Shown: positions 17,053 to 24,947, counted from the first letter of the stretch. The stretch: 64,000 nt of DNA from Geodermatophilaceae bacterium NBWT11 (GCA_014218215.1 CP043652.1:2232001-2296000); one strand, 5' to 3'. Program-made: numbers and translations. The notes: generated by a model from the sequence alone, not told the origin.

Positions 17053-18458
17053 CCAGCCTGCTCAGCGGCCCGCCCGCCGTCGTCGCCGCCGGGGTCGACG
17101 TCTTCTCCGACGCGCTGCGCGCCCAGGGCGCCGCGGTGACCGACGTCGAGTGGCGTCCGCCGACGATCGGCTCGGCCGAGGACCTCACCCAGCTCGCGCT
17201 GGACCCGCGCCGGGCCGCCGCCAACCGGGCCGCCGTCGAGCGTGTGCTGGCCGCGGGCTCGGTGCTCACCGACGTCCTGCCCGCCCGCGACGTGCTGGGT
17301 CTGCCCGACCGCACCCTCCTGCACAGCGGACCGCCGCTGACCTGGGAGACGGCGTCGGGCCCGATGCGCGGCGCGCTCATGGGCGCCTGCCTCTACGAGG
17401 GCTGGGCCGAGACCCCCGAGGACGCCGAGGCGCTGCTGGCCTCGGGCGGCATCGCGCTGGACCCCTGCCACCACCACCGCGCCGTCGGCCCGATGGCCGG
17501 GGTGACCAGCCCGTCGATGTGGATGTGGTGCCTCACCGACCCCACCGACGGGCGACAGGCGTTCTCCAACCTCAACGAGGGCCTGGGCAAGGTGCTCCGG
17601 ATGGGCGCCTACGGCCCCGAGGTCGTCGAGCGGCTGCACTGGATGACCCGCACGCTGGGCCCGGTGCTCCAGGCCGCCGTCCGCAGCCGGTCCGCGGACC
17701 CGCTGGACGTCAAGGCCGTGCTCGCCCAGATGCTGCAGATGGGCGACGAGGGGCACAACCGCAACCGGGCCGGCTCCCTGATGACCCTGCGCGACCTGTC
17801 CCCGGCGATCGTCGAGGTGGACGCCCCGTCCTCCGACATCGCCGCGGTCCTGACGTTCATCGGCGGCAACGAGCACTTCTTCCTCAACCTCGGCATGCCG
17901 ACGGCCAAGCTCGCGATGGACGCCGCCCGCGACGTCCCCGGCTCCACGCTGGTGACCGTGCTCGCCCGCAACGGCACCGAGTTCGGCGTCCAGACCGCCG
18001 GCACCGGCGACCGCTGGTTCACCGCGCCGGCCAACACCCCTGTCGGGCTGTTCCTCGGCGACTACGGCCCGGACGACGCCAACCCCGACATCGGCGACTC
18101 CGCGATCATGGAGACCTACGGCGTCGGCGGCTTCTGCATGGCCGCGGCCCCGGCGATCGTCCGTTTCGTCGGTGGCACGGTGCCCGACGCGTTGGCCACC
18201 ACCGAGCGGATGTACCAGATCACGATGACCGAGAACCCGGCGATGCAGGTGCCGGTGCTCGGCTTCCGCGGCGCCCCGACCGGCATCGACGTCGTCTCGG
18301 TCGCCCGCACGGGCTGGCTGCCGCAGATCAACACCGGGATGGCGGGCCGGGTCGCCGGCACCGGGCAGGTCGGCGCCGGCCTGGTCCAGCCCCCCGCCGC
18401 CTGCTTCGAGCAGGCCGTGGTGGCGCTGGCCGAGGAGTCCCGCACCGCCCTCGCCTGA
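17049..18458 (+). CDS. DUF1116 (YlbE/AllG-like) protein
   Basis: A 469-residue protein matching the DUF1116 family: an N-terminal FSDALRAQGAAVTDVEWRPP, then MRGALMGACLYEGWA, a LAQMLQMGDEGHNRNRAGS segment, and a conserved C-terminal VFRGAPTGIDV-like stretch (GFRGAPTGIDV). In E. coli its homologue is a subunit of oxamate carbamoyltransferase together with FdrA. GTG start overlaps the fdrA stop (GTGA), so the two are coupled. A 24-bp hairpin follows immediately, ending a two-gene operon. Together with the carbamate kinase at 23918 it suggests energy-conserving release of a carbamoyl group. Confidence 0.85.
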   Translation: MTSLLSGPPAVVAAGVDVFSDALRAQGAAVTDVEWRPPTIGSAEDLTQLALDPRRAAANRAAVERVLAAGSVLTDVLPARDVLGLPDRTLLHSGPPLTWETASGPMRGALMGACLYEGWAETPEDAEALLASGGIALDPCHHHRAVGPMAGVTSPSMWMWCLTDPTDGRQAFSNLNEGLGKVLRMGAYGPEVVERLHWMTRTLGPVLQAAVRSRSADPLDVKAVLAQMLQMGDEGHNRNRAGSLMTLRDLSPAIVEVDAPSSDIAAVLTFIGGNEHFFLNLGMPTAKLAMDAARDVPGSTLVTVLARNGTEFGVQTAGTGDRWFTAPANTPVGLFLGDYGPDDANPDIGDSAIMETYGVGGFCMAAAPAIVRFVGGTVPDALATTERMYQITMTENPAMQVPVLGFRGAPTGIDVVSVARTGWLPQINTGMAGRVAGTGQVGAGLVQPPAACFEQAVVALAEESRTALA

Positions 18459-18476
18459 CCCCCGCGCCCCACCCTC

Positions 18477-18537
18477 GGCAGGGGAAGCCCTGCACACACC
18501 CGGGAGCCCCGACGGTGTGTGCAGGGCTTCCCCTGCC
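18477..18537. terminator. Strong bidirectional terminator
   Basis: A perfect 24-bp stem (18477-18500 with 18514-18537) and a 13-nt loop, located between the convergent DUF1116 and SDR genes. Confidence 0.85.
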
Positions 18538-18548
18538 TGGGGCCGATG

Positions 18549-19367
18549 TCAGCGGATCAGCGTCCCCAGGTCCACCGGCAGCTGGATCCCGGTGACGTGT
18601 CGGGCCTCGTCGCTGGCCAGGAAGGCGACGGCGTTCGCGATGTCCTCGGGCTGGGAGAACTGGTCGGGCAGCGCCTGCATGAAGATCGGCGCCAGGGTCT
18701 GCGCGTTGGCGGCGATCAGCGGGCCCAGGTCGTCCACGGTCATCCCGGTCGCCACGCCGTGCGGGTGCACGGTGTTGACCCGGATCGAGTGCTGGGCCAG
18801 CTCGTTGGCCAGCGACTTCGCGTAGCCCACGACCCCGTGCTTGGTCGCCGCGTAGGCCGACAGGAACGGCAGCCCGCGCAGCCCGGCCACCGAGCTGGTG
18901 ATGACGATCGAGCCGCCGGTGCCCTGCTCGAGCAGCGTCGGGATGGTCGCCTTGGCGGTGTGGAAGACCCCGGTGAGGTTGACCGCCACGGTCTCGTCCC
19001 ACTGCTCGAGGGTGATCTCCCAGCTGTTGCCCGCCGAGCAGATCCCGGCGTTGGCGACGACGACGTCCAGGCGCCCGAGCTCGGCGACGCCCTCGGTCAC
19101 CGCGGCCTGCACGGCGGCAAAGTCCCGGACGTCGGCCTGCCGGGCCACGATGCGGCGGTCCAGCGCCTCGACCTGGCGGACGGTCTCGGCGAGGTCCTCC
19201 GGGGTGGCGCCGGCGTAGTGCGTGGTGGCGGGTTGGGTGCAGACGTCGATGGCGATGACGTCGGCGCCCTCGCTGGCCAGCCGGACGGCGTGCGCCCGGC
19301 CCTGGCCGCGGGCGGCACCGGTGACGAAGGCGACCTTGCCCTCGAAGCGGCGGGGGTTGGTGGACAT
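18549..19367 (-). CDS. Mycofactocin-coupled type SDR oxidoreductase
   Basis: A 272-residue SDR with TGAARGQGRAHAVRLASEGADVIAIDVC, ADVRD, ANAGIC and a YAATK catalytic pair (Tyr172, Lys176). The GQGR...AIDVC pattern and the insertion around residues 43-75 are typical of the mycofactocin-associated (carveol dehydrogenase-like) subfamily, which holds NAD tightly and needs mycofactocin for re-oxidation. CGAGGAGATC before ATG 19367 is a good ribosome-binding site. It lies 15 bp after a paralogous SDR gene. The alcohol substrate is unknown; no mycofactocin biosynthesis genes are in the window. Confidence 0.83.
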   Translation of the reverse strand: MSTNPRRFEGKVAFVTGAARGQGRAHAVRLASEGADVIAIDVCTQPATTHYAGATPEDLAETVRQVEALDRRIVARQADVRDFAAVQAAVTEGVAELGRLDVVVANAGICSAGNSWEITLEQWDETVAVNLTGVFHTAKATIPTLLEQGTGGSIVITSSVAGLRGLPFLSAYAATKHGVVGYAKSLANELAQHSIRVNTVHPHGVATGMTVDDLGPLIAANAQTLAPIFMQALPDQFSQPEDIANAVAFLASDEARHVTGIQLPVDLGTLIR

Positions 19368-19382
19368 GGGGATCTCCTCGGG

Positions 19383-20249
19383 TCAGGCGGGGGCGCCGGA
19401 GGTCGTGGTCGCCAGCAGGGCGCCGGCGTCCACCTTGAGCTGCAGGCCGGTGACGTACCGGGCCTCGTCGGAGGCCAGGAACAGCACGGCGTTGCTGATG
19501 TCGACGGGGTCGACGAAGGGGATGGGCATCGGCTGCATGGCCGGGAAGGCGAGCATGGCGTCCTCCCGGGTCGGGTTCTCCAGGTCGGGCCGGAAGACCT
19601 TGTACATGGGCTCGCTCTGCAACATCGGGGTGTCGACGTTGGTCGGGTGCACCGCGTTGACCCGGATCGACTGCGGGGCGAGCTGCTTGGCCAGCTCGTG
19701 CACGAAGCGGGCGACGTTCTGCTTGGCGAAGCTGTAACCGGATCCGCCGGGGCCGTTCTGCGGGTTGTCCGTGCCGCCGGACAGCAGCCCGGCGACCGAG
19801 CCGGTGCAGACGATCGAGGCACCGGCGCCCAGGTGCGGCAGGGCGACCTCGACGGCGTTCAGCACGCCGGTCAGGTTCACCGCGACGACGTCGAACCAGC
19901 CCTGGACCGGGACGTCGGCGCCCAGCGGGCAGATGCCGGCGTTGGCCACGACGACGTCCAGGCGCCCGAGCTCGGCGATGCCGGCCTCGACGGCCGCGGC
20001 CAGCTGGGCGCGGTCGCGCACGTCGGCGACCCTCGTGACCACCCGGCGGTCCAGCGCCTCGATCTGCCGGGCGGTCTCGGCCAGGTCGGCCTCGGTCGCC
20101 AGCGGGTAGTGGTTGGTCGCGATGTCCGCGCAGACGTCGACGGCGATCACGTCGGCGCCCTCCTGGGCCAGCCGCAGGGCGTGGCTGCGGCCCTGACCGC
20201 GGGCGGCCCCCGTCACGAACGCGACCTTGCCCGTCATCCGACCTGCCAC
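19383..20249 (-). CDS. Mycofactocin-coupled type SDR oxidoreductase
   Basis: A 288-residue paralogue of the neighbouring SDR: TGAARGQGRSHALRLAQEGADVIAVDVC, ADVRD, ANAGIC and YSFAK as the catalytic Tyr-Lys pair. An extra loop (residues about 165-180, rich in Gly/Asn) precedes the active site. GTG 20249 is preceded by GGAGGT at 5-nt spacing; ATG 20237 is an alternative start. First gene of a two-SDR leftward operon, divergent from a TetR gene across two palindromes. Presumed alcohol dehydrogenase; substrate unknown. Confidence 0.82.
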   Translation of the reverse strand: MAGRMTGKVAFVTGAARGQGRSHALRLAQEGADVIAVDVCADIATNHYPLATEADLAETARQIEALDRRVVTRVADVRDRAQLAAAVEAGIAELGRLDVVVANAGICPLGADVPVQGWFDVVAVNLTGVLNAVEVALPHLGAGASIVCTGSVAGLLSGGTDNPQNGPGGSGYSFAKQNVARFVHELAKQLAPQSIRVNAVHPTNVDTPMLQSEPMYKVFRPDLENPTREDAMLAFPAMQPMPIPFVDPVDISNAVLFLASDEARYVTGLQLKVDAGALLATTTSGAPA

Positions 20250-20258
20250 AGCTGACCT

Positions 20259-20287
20259 CCAGACAGTCTGGTTGCACTCAGTGCAAC
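20259..20287. promoter_or_regulatory. Two overlapping palindromes, probable TetR operator
   Basis: CCAGACAGTCTGG (20259-20271) abuts GTTGCACTCAGTGCAAC (20271-20287), both perfect palindromes around a single central base. They lie between the mycofactocin-type SDR operon and the divergent TetR gene, 10 bp from the SDR start, and are the obvious operator for that regulator. Confidence 0.7.
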
Positions 20288-20317
20288 GTGAGCGCGGTCA
20301 CCGTAGCGCGCCCGGGC

Positions 20318-20323
20318 TAGCGT
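20318..20323 (+). promoter_or_regulatory. TetR gene -10 element (leaderless)
   Basis: TAGCGT ends 7 nt before GTG 20331, favouring that codon over the in-frame GTG at 20322, which would lie inside the promoter. Confidence 0.5.
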
Positions 20324-20330
20324 GGGAACC

Positions 20331-20900
20331 GTGTCCCTCCCGGTGCGCGAGCAGCAGCGGCGGGACAGCTGGTCGGCCCTGCAGGCCGCGGCCCTGGACC
20401 TGGTGGCCCGGCAGGGTTTCACCGCCGTCACGGTGGACGACGTCGCCACGGCCGCCGGGGTCTCCCGCCGGACCTTCTTCAACCACTTCCCGACCAAGGC
20501 CGCCGCGCTCTTCGACCCGCACCCCGACGACGCCGACCGTCTGGCCCGCCTCCTCGCCGACGTCGACACCACCGGAGGGCTGTGGGCCGCGCTGCGTTCG
20601 GTCCTCGTGGAGTTCGTCGGTGGCTTCGCGGCCGTGCTGCCGGTCCGCCGCCGGTTGGTGGCCGAGGACGCCGAGCTGGACGTCTACCACCGCACCGCCC
20701 ACCGGCACGTCGGTCACGCCGTCGAGACGTGGACGCGGGACCGGCTGCCCGACGACCCGCACCGGGCCGCCCTGGTCGCCGAGGCCGTCGCCGCCGTGCT
20801 CATCACCGCGTTCACCACCTGGGACCCCGACGACGACCCGGCCGTCTTCGTCGAGCTGGTCGCCCGCGGCTTCGACGTCCTCGGCGCCGGCCTGTCCTGA
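20331..20900 (+). CDS. TetR family regulator
   Basis: A 189-residue regulator. The helix-turn-helix spans about residues 12-58 (SWSALQAAALDLVARQGFTA, DVATAAGVSRRTFFNHFPTK). The C-terminal acyl-CoA/ligand-binding-like domain resembles regulators found with mycofactocin genes, but I cannot assign it to MftR with confidence. It diverges from two mycofactocin-type SDR genes and probably represses them and itself through the palindromes at 20259-20287. Confidence 0.83.
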   Translation: MSLPVREQQRRDSWSALQAAALDLVARQGFTAVTVDDVATAAGVSRRTFFNHFPTKAAALFDPHPDDADRLARLLADVDTTGGLWAALRSVLVEFVGGFAAVLPVRRRLVAEDAELDVYHRTAHRHVGHAVETWTRDRLPDDPHRAALVAEAVAAVLITAFTTWDPDDDPAVFVELVARGFDVLGAGLS

Positions 20901-20956
20901 CCCGCAGGCGACACCGCCGTGACACCGGCGCAACAAGGCTGAGCCAGCCTGGGCCG

Positions 20957-21991
20957 GTGAGCTTCGAGGTCCCCGTCGTCGACATCTCCCCCTACGTCAC
21001 CGGGGTCGGTGACCGGGCTGCGACCGCTGCGGCCATGGACGCCGCCTGCCGTGCCGTCGGGTTCGTCCAGGTGGTCGGGCACGGTGTCCCGTCGGCCGCG
21101 GCCGACGGGCTCGCCGCCGCGATGGACGCCTTCTTCGGGCAGCCGGCCGAGGCGAAGCTCGCCGTCAGGACCCCACCGGAGGTCAACCGCGGCTACAGCC
21201 CGCCGAGGAGCGAGTCGCTGTCGCTGTCGCTGGGCGTGGAGTCCGCGGCCCGGATGAACGACTTCTTCGAGGCCTTCAACGTCGGCGCCTCCCAGGACAC
21301 CTACCCGGCGGTGCCCGACCTGCCGGTGCCGGACTACGCGCCCAACACCTGGCCGGACGTCGCGGGCTTCCAGGCCGCGGTGGACGTCTGGTTCCCCGAG
21401 GCGGCCCGGGTCGCCCGCACCCTCACCCGGGTCTTCGCCGACGCCCTCGACCTGCCCGCGGACTTCTTCGACGGCATCACCGGGCACTCCCTGGACGTGC
21501 TGCGGATGAACAACTACGCGCTGCCCCCGGGCACCGTGGACCTCGACGGCGAGCTGACCGGCATGGGCGAGCACACCGACTACGGGATCGTCACCGTGCT
21601 GTGGGCCGACCAGGTGCCGGGCCTGCAGGTGCTCGCCGCCGACGGCAGCTGGCACGACGTCTCCCCGGTCGACGGCGCGCTGCTGGTCAACCTGGGGGAC
21701 GTGACCGCGCGGCTGACCAACGAGCGCTGGTCCTCGACCCTGCACCGGGTCAAGCCGCCGATCGTGGACGGCGCCATCCGCCGGCGCCGGTCGGCCGCGT
21801 TCTTCCACGACGGGGACGTCGACGCCGTCATCGCCACCCTGCCCAGCTGCCTGGACCCGGGGGAGGTGCCGCGCTACCTGCCGGTGACGGTCGGGGAGCA
21901 CGTCGCGGCCAAGCTCCGCGGCTCGCGGGCGGGCGTGGTCAACACCGCCGCCGAGCGGGAGGCCGCCCGGGTGCTCGCCGCCCGCAGCTGA
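20957..21991 (+). CDS. Isopenicillin N synthase-like 2-oxoglutarate/Fe(II) oxygenase
   Basis: A 344-residue double-stranded beta-helix dioxygenase. The iron triad is His206, Asp208 (GEHTDYG) and His263 (STLHRVKPP), and Arg278-Ser279 (RRRSAAFF) is the 2-oxoglutarate clamp. An N-terminal DIOX_N-type region (VPVVDISPYV...GFVQVVGHGVP) places it with the IPNS/plant-type family, which also contains thymine 7-hydroxylase. GTG 20957 is the best start; the open frame upstream overlaps the TetR gene. Substrate unknown. Its position inside a putative pyrimidine-catabolic region makes a modified nucleobase a candidate (speculative). Confidence 0.85.
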   Translation: MSFEVPVVDISPYVTGVGDRAATAAAMDAACRAVGFVQVVGHGVPSAAADGLAAAMDAFFGQPAEAKLAVRTPPEVNRGYSPPRSESLSLSLGVESAARMNDFFEAFNVGASQDTYPAVPDLPVPDYAPNTWPDVAGFQAAVDVWFPEAARVARTLTRVFADALDLPADFFDGITGHSLDVLRMNNYALPPGTVDLDGELTGMGEHTDYGIVTVLWADQVPGLQVLAADGSWHDVSPVDGALLVNLGDVTARLTNERWSSTLHRVKPPIVDGAIRRRRSAAFFHDGDVDAVIATLPSCLDPGEVPRYLPVTVGEHVAAKLRGSRAGVVNTAAEREAARVLAARS

Positions 21992-22055
21992 GGGAATCCC
22001 CGGGCGGCACCGTGTCTTGGCCCAGGTGACCACCCCGACCACCTGGAGGACCACC

Positions 22056-22481
22056 GTGCCCGTCGTCTACACCGCCATCGCCACCGCGACCGGGGAGGGT
22101 CGCAACGGCCACGCCCGGTCCTCCGACGGCCTCATCGACGTCGACCTCGCGACGCCGGCCGAGATGGGCGGCGCCGGCGGGGCGACCAACCCCGAGCAGC
22201 TGTTCGCCGCCGGCTACGCGGCCTGCTTCCACTCCGCGCTCAAGGTCGTCGCCAAGCGCGAGGGCACCACGCTGGCCGACTCCGCGGTCACCGCCGAGGT
22301 CGGCATCGGCCCGAACGACGCCGGCGGCTTCGGCCTGGAGGTCGTGTTGCACGTGGAACTGGGCGGCGGGCTGGACCAGGCCGCCGCCGAGGCGCTCGTC
22401 GAGGCCGCGCACCAGGTGTGCCCGTACTCCAACGCGACCCGCGGCAACGTCCCGGTCACCCTCGAGACCACGGTCGCGTGA
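22056..22481 (+). CDS. ohr: Organic hydroperoxide resistance protein (Ohr/OsmC family)
   Basis: A 141-residue thiol peroxidase. The peroxidatic and resolving cysteines lie in AAGYAACFHSAL (Cys near residue 60) and HQVCPYSNATRGN (Cys near 125). NPEQLFAAGYAACFHSAL is the Ohr hallmark. It reduces organic peroxides in the cytoplasm. GTG 22056 is preceded by GGAGGA at 5-nt spacing; a longer frame upstream lacks support. The next gene overlaps by 4 bp. Confidence 0.92.
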   Translation: MPVVYTAIATATGEGRNGHARSSDGLIDVDLATPAEMGGAGGATNPEQLFAAGYAACFHSALKVVAKREGTTLADSAVTAEVGIGPNDAGGFGLEVVLHVELGGGLDQAAAEALVEAAHQVCPYSNATRGNVPVTLETTVA

Positions 22482-22765
22482 TCCGCAACGTCGTCGTCGG
22501 ACGGCTGCTGCCCGGCGCCGACCCGGCCGCCGTCCAGACCGCGCTCGACGCGATCGTCGCGTTGCCCGTGCAGGGCTGTCTGGACGTCCGGGTGGGGCGC
22601 GACGCCGGGCTCCGGGACGGCGCCTGGGGCTTCGCGATCACCAGCGACTGGGTGGACGCCGAGGCCTACCGGGTCTACGACCTGGACGCCGAGCACAACC
22701 GGATCCGGGCGGAGCTGTTCGGGCCGTTGTGCGCCGAGATCGCCCGCGTCCAGTTCGAGGCCTGA
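22478..22765 (+). CDS. Dabb family (stress-responsive A/B barrel) protein
   Basis: A 95-residue protein that appears to be a dimeric alpha-beta barrel: IRNVVVGRLLPGADPAAVQTALDAIVALP, then WGFAITSDWVDAEAYRVYDLDAEHNRI, with the conserved pattern of an early beta strand and a DxxAYxxYxxxxxH-like helix. Family members are stress proteins or small enzymes; the role here is unknown. GTG start overlaps the ohr stop (GTGA). Confidence 0.7.
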   Translation: MIRNVVVGRLLPGADPAAVQTALDAIVALPVQGCLDVRVGRDAGLRDGAWGFAITSDWVDAEAYRVYDLDAEHNRIRAELFGPLCAEIARVQFEA

Positions 22766-22770
22766 ACGCA

Positions 22771-22806
22771 CGAGCGGCCCGCACCCCGGTGGGTGCGGGC
22801 CGCTCG
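22771..22806. terminator. Bidirectional terminator hairpin
   Basis: A 16-bp perfect stem (22771-22786 with 22791-22806), loop CGGT, between the convergent Dabb and barbiturase-type genes. It begins with the same GAACGCACGAGCG lead-in as the hairpin at 8089. Confidence 0.8.
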
Positions 22807-22814
22807 CGTCGTCG

Positions 22815-23918
22815 TCAGGCCTTGACGATGGCGGCGACGGGGCCGCCGCCCGAGGGGCCCTGGTGCACGGCGGCGACGGAGACGAAGACCGCCGGGTCGC
22901 CGGTCACCGAGGCGGCGACGCCGCCCACGGTGGCCTTGATCTGGCGGTGCCAGAACACGTCGGAGTCGTCGAGCATCGCGTTGCGACGGCCACGGACGTA
23001 GCCGGTCGGGTCGGCCTCGCACTTGAGGAAGACGTTGACCAGGTCGTCGCCCAGGTCGGAGGTGCGGGGGCGCTCGGGCAGCTCGAGACCGGCCTCGCGG
23101 ATGGCGTCCCAGATGCCGTCGGTGTCCAGGGCGTCCTTCATGACCGAGTGGCCGATGCGGTAGGCCCCGCCGTGCCCGCGGGCGTTGCCGACGACGACGA
23201 TCTGCGCCTGGTCGAGCTCCACGCCCGAGGAGCAGGACGCGACGGCCGAGAACAGCGAGAAGTCCCGCATGACCTGCTTCTGCTCGGGCAGCTCGATCTC
23301 GCCGAGGGCCAGCGCGATGCCCAGCGCCGTGGTGCCGTTGGAGAGGTCCATCGAGCCGTGCGGCTCGTCGTAGTAGGTCTCCTGGCCGCGCGACTTGGCC
23401 TCGCGGATCGTCTCGATCGTCAGCAGCGGGGTCTTGGTCTGCACGTAGTGCACGTCGGCGGGGTCGGTGATCCCGGCCTCGGCCATCGCCCGGCGGACGC
23501 CCTCGGCGACCTTCTCGACCATGGTGATCCGGCCGATGTCCTCGGGCAGCAGCACCTCGCTCATCGCGAAGCCGACGGTCAGCCGGGGCTCGTCGGTCTT
23601 CTCGACCGAGTCCTCGGGCAGCGTGGCGAAGATCGTGGCGTGCGGGCTGATGACGCCGTCGGTGCCACCGGACCACACGATCGGGATCTGCTTGACCTCG
23701 GCCTCGCTGCGGGTGCCCTTGGCCATCAGCACCTCGCGGAAGGCCCGGTCGGCGATGATCCGGGTGTAGTCGTTGACCCCGCCGTTGCCCTCGGTCTTGC
23801 CGATGACGGCGACGACGCGGTCGGCGTCCATGACGCCCTCGTCGATGAGCTTGGCGAGCTCCGAGGCGTCACTCACGTTGTGCAGCGGGACCTTGCGGAC
23901 CTCGATCGGTGCGGGCAT
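22815..23918 (-). CDS. Ring-opening amidohydrolase, barbiturase/cyanuric acid hydrolase family
   Basis: A 367-residue member of the AtzD/barbiturase family, which has a three-repeat fold with Ser-Lys dyads. Recognisable are [67 protein letters not shown] and [21 protein letters not shown]. The family opens barbiturate (to ureidomalonate) or cyanuric acid. The N-terminal [18 protein letters not shown] and the association with a uracil-type permease and Mo hydroxylase favour barbiturase, but I cannot separate the two by sequence alone. The start ATG shares one base with the carbamate kinase stop (TGATG), so translation is coupled. Confidence 0.85.
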   Translation of the reverse strand: MPAPIEVRKVPLHNVSDASELAKLIDEGVMDADRVVAVIGKTEGNGGVNDYTRIIADRAFREVLMAKGTRSEAEVKQIPIVWSGGTDGVISPHATIFATLPEDSVEKTDEPRLTVGFAMSEVLLPEDIGRITMVEKVAEGVRRAMAEAGITDPADVHYVQTKTPLLTIETIREAKSRGQETYYDEPHGSMDLSNGTTALGIALALGEIELPEQKQVMRDFSLFSAVASCSSGVELDQAQIVVVGNARGHGGAYRIGHSVMKDALDTDGIWDAIREAGLELPERPRTSDLGDDLVNVFLKCEADPTGYVRGRRNAMLDDSDVFWHRQIKATVGGVAASVTGDPAVFVSVAAVHQGPSGGGPVAAIVKA

Positions 23919-24883
23919 CAGGACTCCTCCTGGTTGATGACGGTGCCGACGGCGTCGTCGGCGACGGCTTCTGCGATGTGTTCGAGAGAGGTGATGACGG
24001 CGCGACGGCCGGTCCCGCCGGCGACGAACCGCAGCGCGGCGTCGACCTTCGGGCCCATGCTGCCGCGCGCGAACTGGCCGGCCGCGGCGTGCTCGCGCAG
24101 CTCGGCGACGGTGACCCGACCCAGCGGCCGGGCGTCCGGGGTGCCGAAGTCGACCATGACGTTGTCGACGTCGGTGGCGATGACCAGGGTGTCGGCGCCG
24201 AGCTCGGCGGCCATCAACGCCGCGGTCAGGTCCTTGTCGATGACGGCCTCGACCCCGCGCAGCGCGGCGCCGTCCCGGCCGTCGTCGACGACCGGGATCC
24301 CGCCGCCGCCGGCGCAGACGACGACGTACCCGGCACCGGCCAGGGTGCGGACGGCGGGGGAGTCGAGCACCGACAGCGGAGCCGGCGAGGCGACGACGCG
24401 GCGCCAGCCCTTGGCCCCGCGGTCCTCCCAGGTCTGGCCCAGGTCGATGAACCGCTGCGCCTGGTCGCGGGGCAGGAAGCGGCCGACGGGCTTGGTGGGC
24501 TCGGTGAACCCGGGGTCCCCGGCGTCCACGAGCGTGCGGGTGACCAGGGCGGCGGTGCGCTGGGTCAGTCCCCGGGCGGCGAGGGCGGCGTCCAGCTCGT
24601 CGACGACGGTGAAGCCGATCGTGGCCTGGGTCTGGGCGACGTTCCAGTCCAGCGGGACCGGGGGGACCTCGTGCGCGGCCAACTCGTTCTTGACCAGCAA
24701 GTTCCCCACCTGGGGGCCGTTGCCGTGGGTCAGCACGACCTGGACCCCGGTGGCGACGACGTCGGCCACGTGTCCGGAGGCGACGGCGATGGCCGCGCGC
24801 TGGGCGCCGGGTGTCGCCGACCCGTCCGCCCCGGTCATCGCGTTGCCGCCCAGGGCGATCACGACGGTGCGGGGTGAGGTCAT
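23918..24883 (-). CDS. arcC: Carbamate kinase
   Basis: A 321-residue amino-acid-kinase fold protein: IALGGNAM at the N-terminus, [63 protein letters not shown] and [17 protein letters not shown]. It makes ATP from carbamoyl phosphate and ADP, releasing carbamate. No arginine deiminase or ornithine carbamoyltransferase is adjacent. It is the first gene of a two-gene operon with the barbiturase-type hydrolase, so its carbamoyl phosphate probably comes from a ureido compound, perhaps through FdrA/DUF1116 (inference). A leaderless promoter lies directly upstream. Confidence 0.93.
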   Translation of the reverse strand: MTSPRTVVIALGGNAMTGADGSATPGAQRAAIAVASGHVADVVATGVQVVLTHGNGPQVGNLLVKNELAAHEVPPVPLDWNVAQTQATIGFTVVDELDAALAARGLTQRTAALVTRTLVDAGDPGFTEPTKPVGRFLPRDQAQRFIDLGQTWEDRGAKGWRRVVASPAPLSVLDSPAVRTLAGAGYVVVCAGGGGIPVVDDGRDGAALRGVEAVIDKDLTAALMAAELGADTLVIATDVDNVMVDFGTPDARPLGRVTVAELREHAAAGQFARGSMGPKVDAALRFVAGGTGRRAVITSLEHIAEAVADDAVGTVINQEES

Positions 24884-24889
24884 GGACGG

Positions 24890-24928
24890 ACCCTAGCGGG
24901 ATTTCTCTTAGCGGTGAAGTAGTTCACC
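24890..24928 (-). promoter_or_regulatory. Carbamate kinase promoter with palindrome at -35
   Basis: Reading leftward, TAGGGT (24895-24890) ends 6 nt before ATG 24883. A 17-bp spacer separates it from TTCACC (24918-24913). That hexamer is half of the inverted repeat GGTGAA-4-TTCACC (24913-24928). The stretch TTCACCGCTAAGAGA resembles CTCACCGCTGAGACA at the fdrA -35 (12 of 15 identical). Confidence 0.6.
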
Positions 24929-24947
24929 CTCGGGGGTTCGGGCGGGG

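Noticed and set aside
22815-23918. Firm call as cyanuric acid hydrolase
   Set aside because: Same family, but the uracil-type permease and hydroxylase context fits barbiturate better; no biuret or allophanate hydrolase genes are present.
23918-24883. Arginine deiminase pathway
   Set aside because: Carbamate kinase is present, but arcA and arcB are absent from the window.
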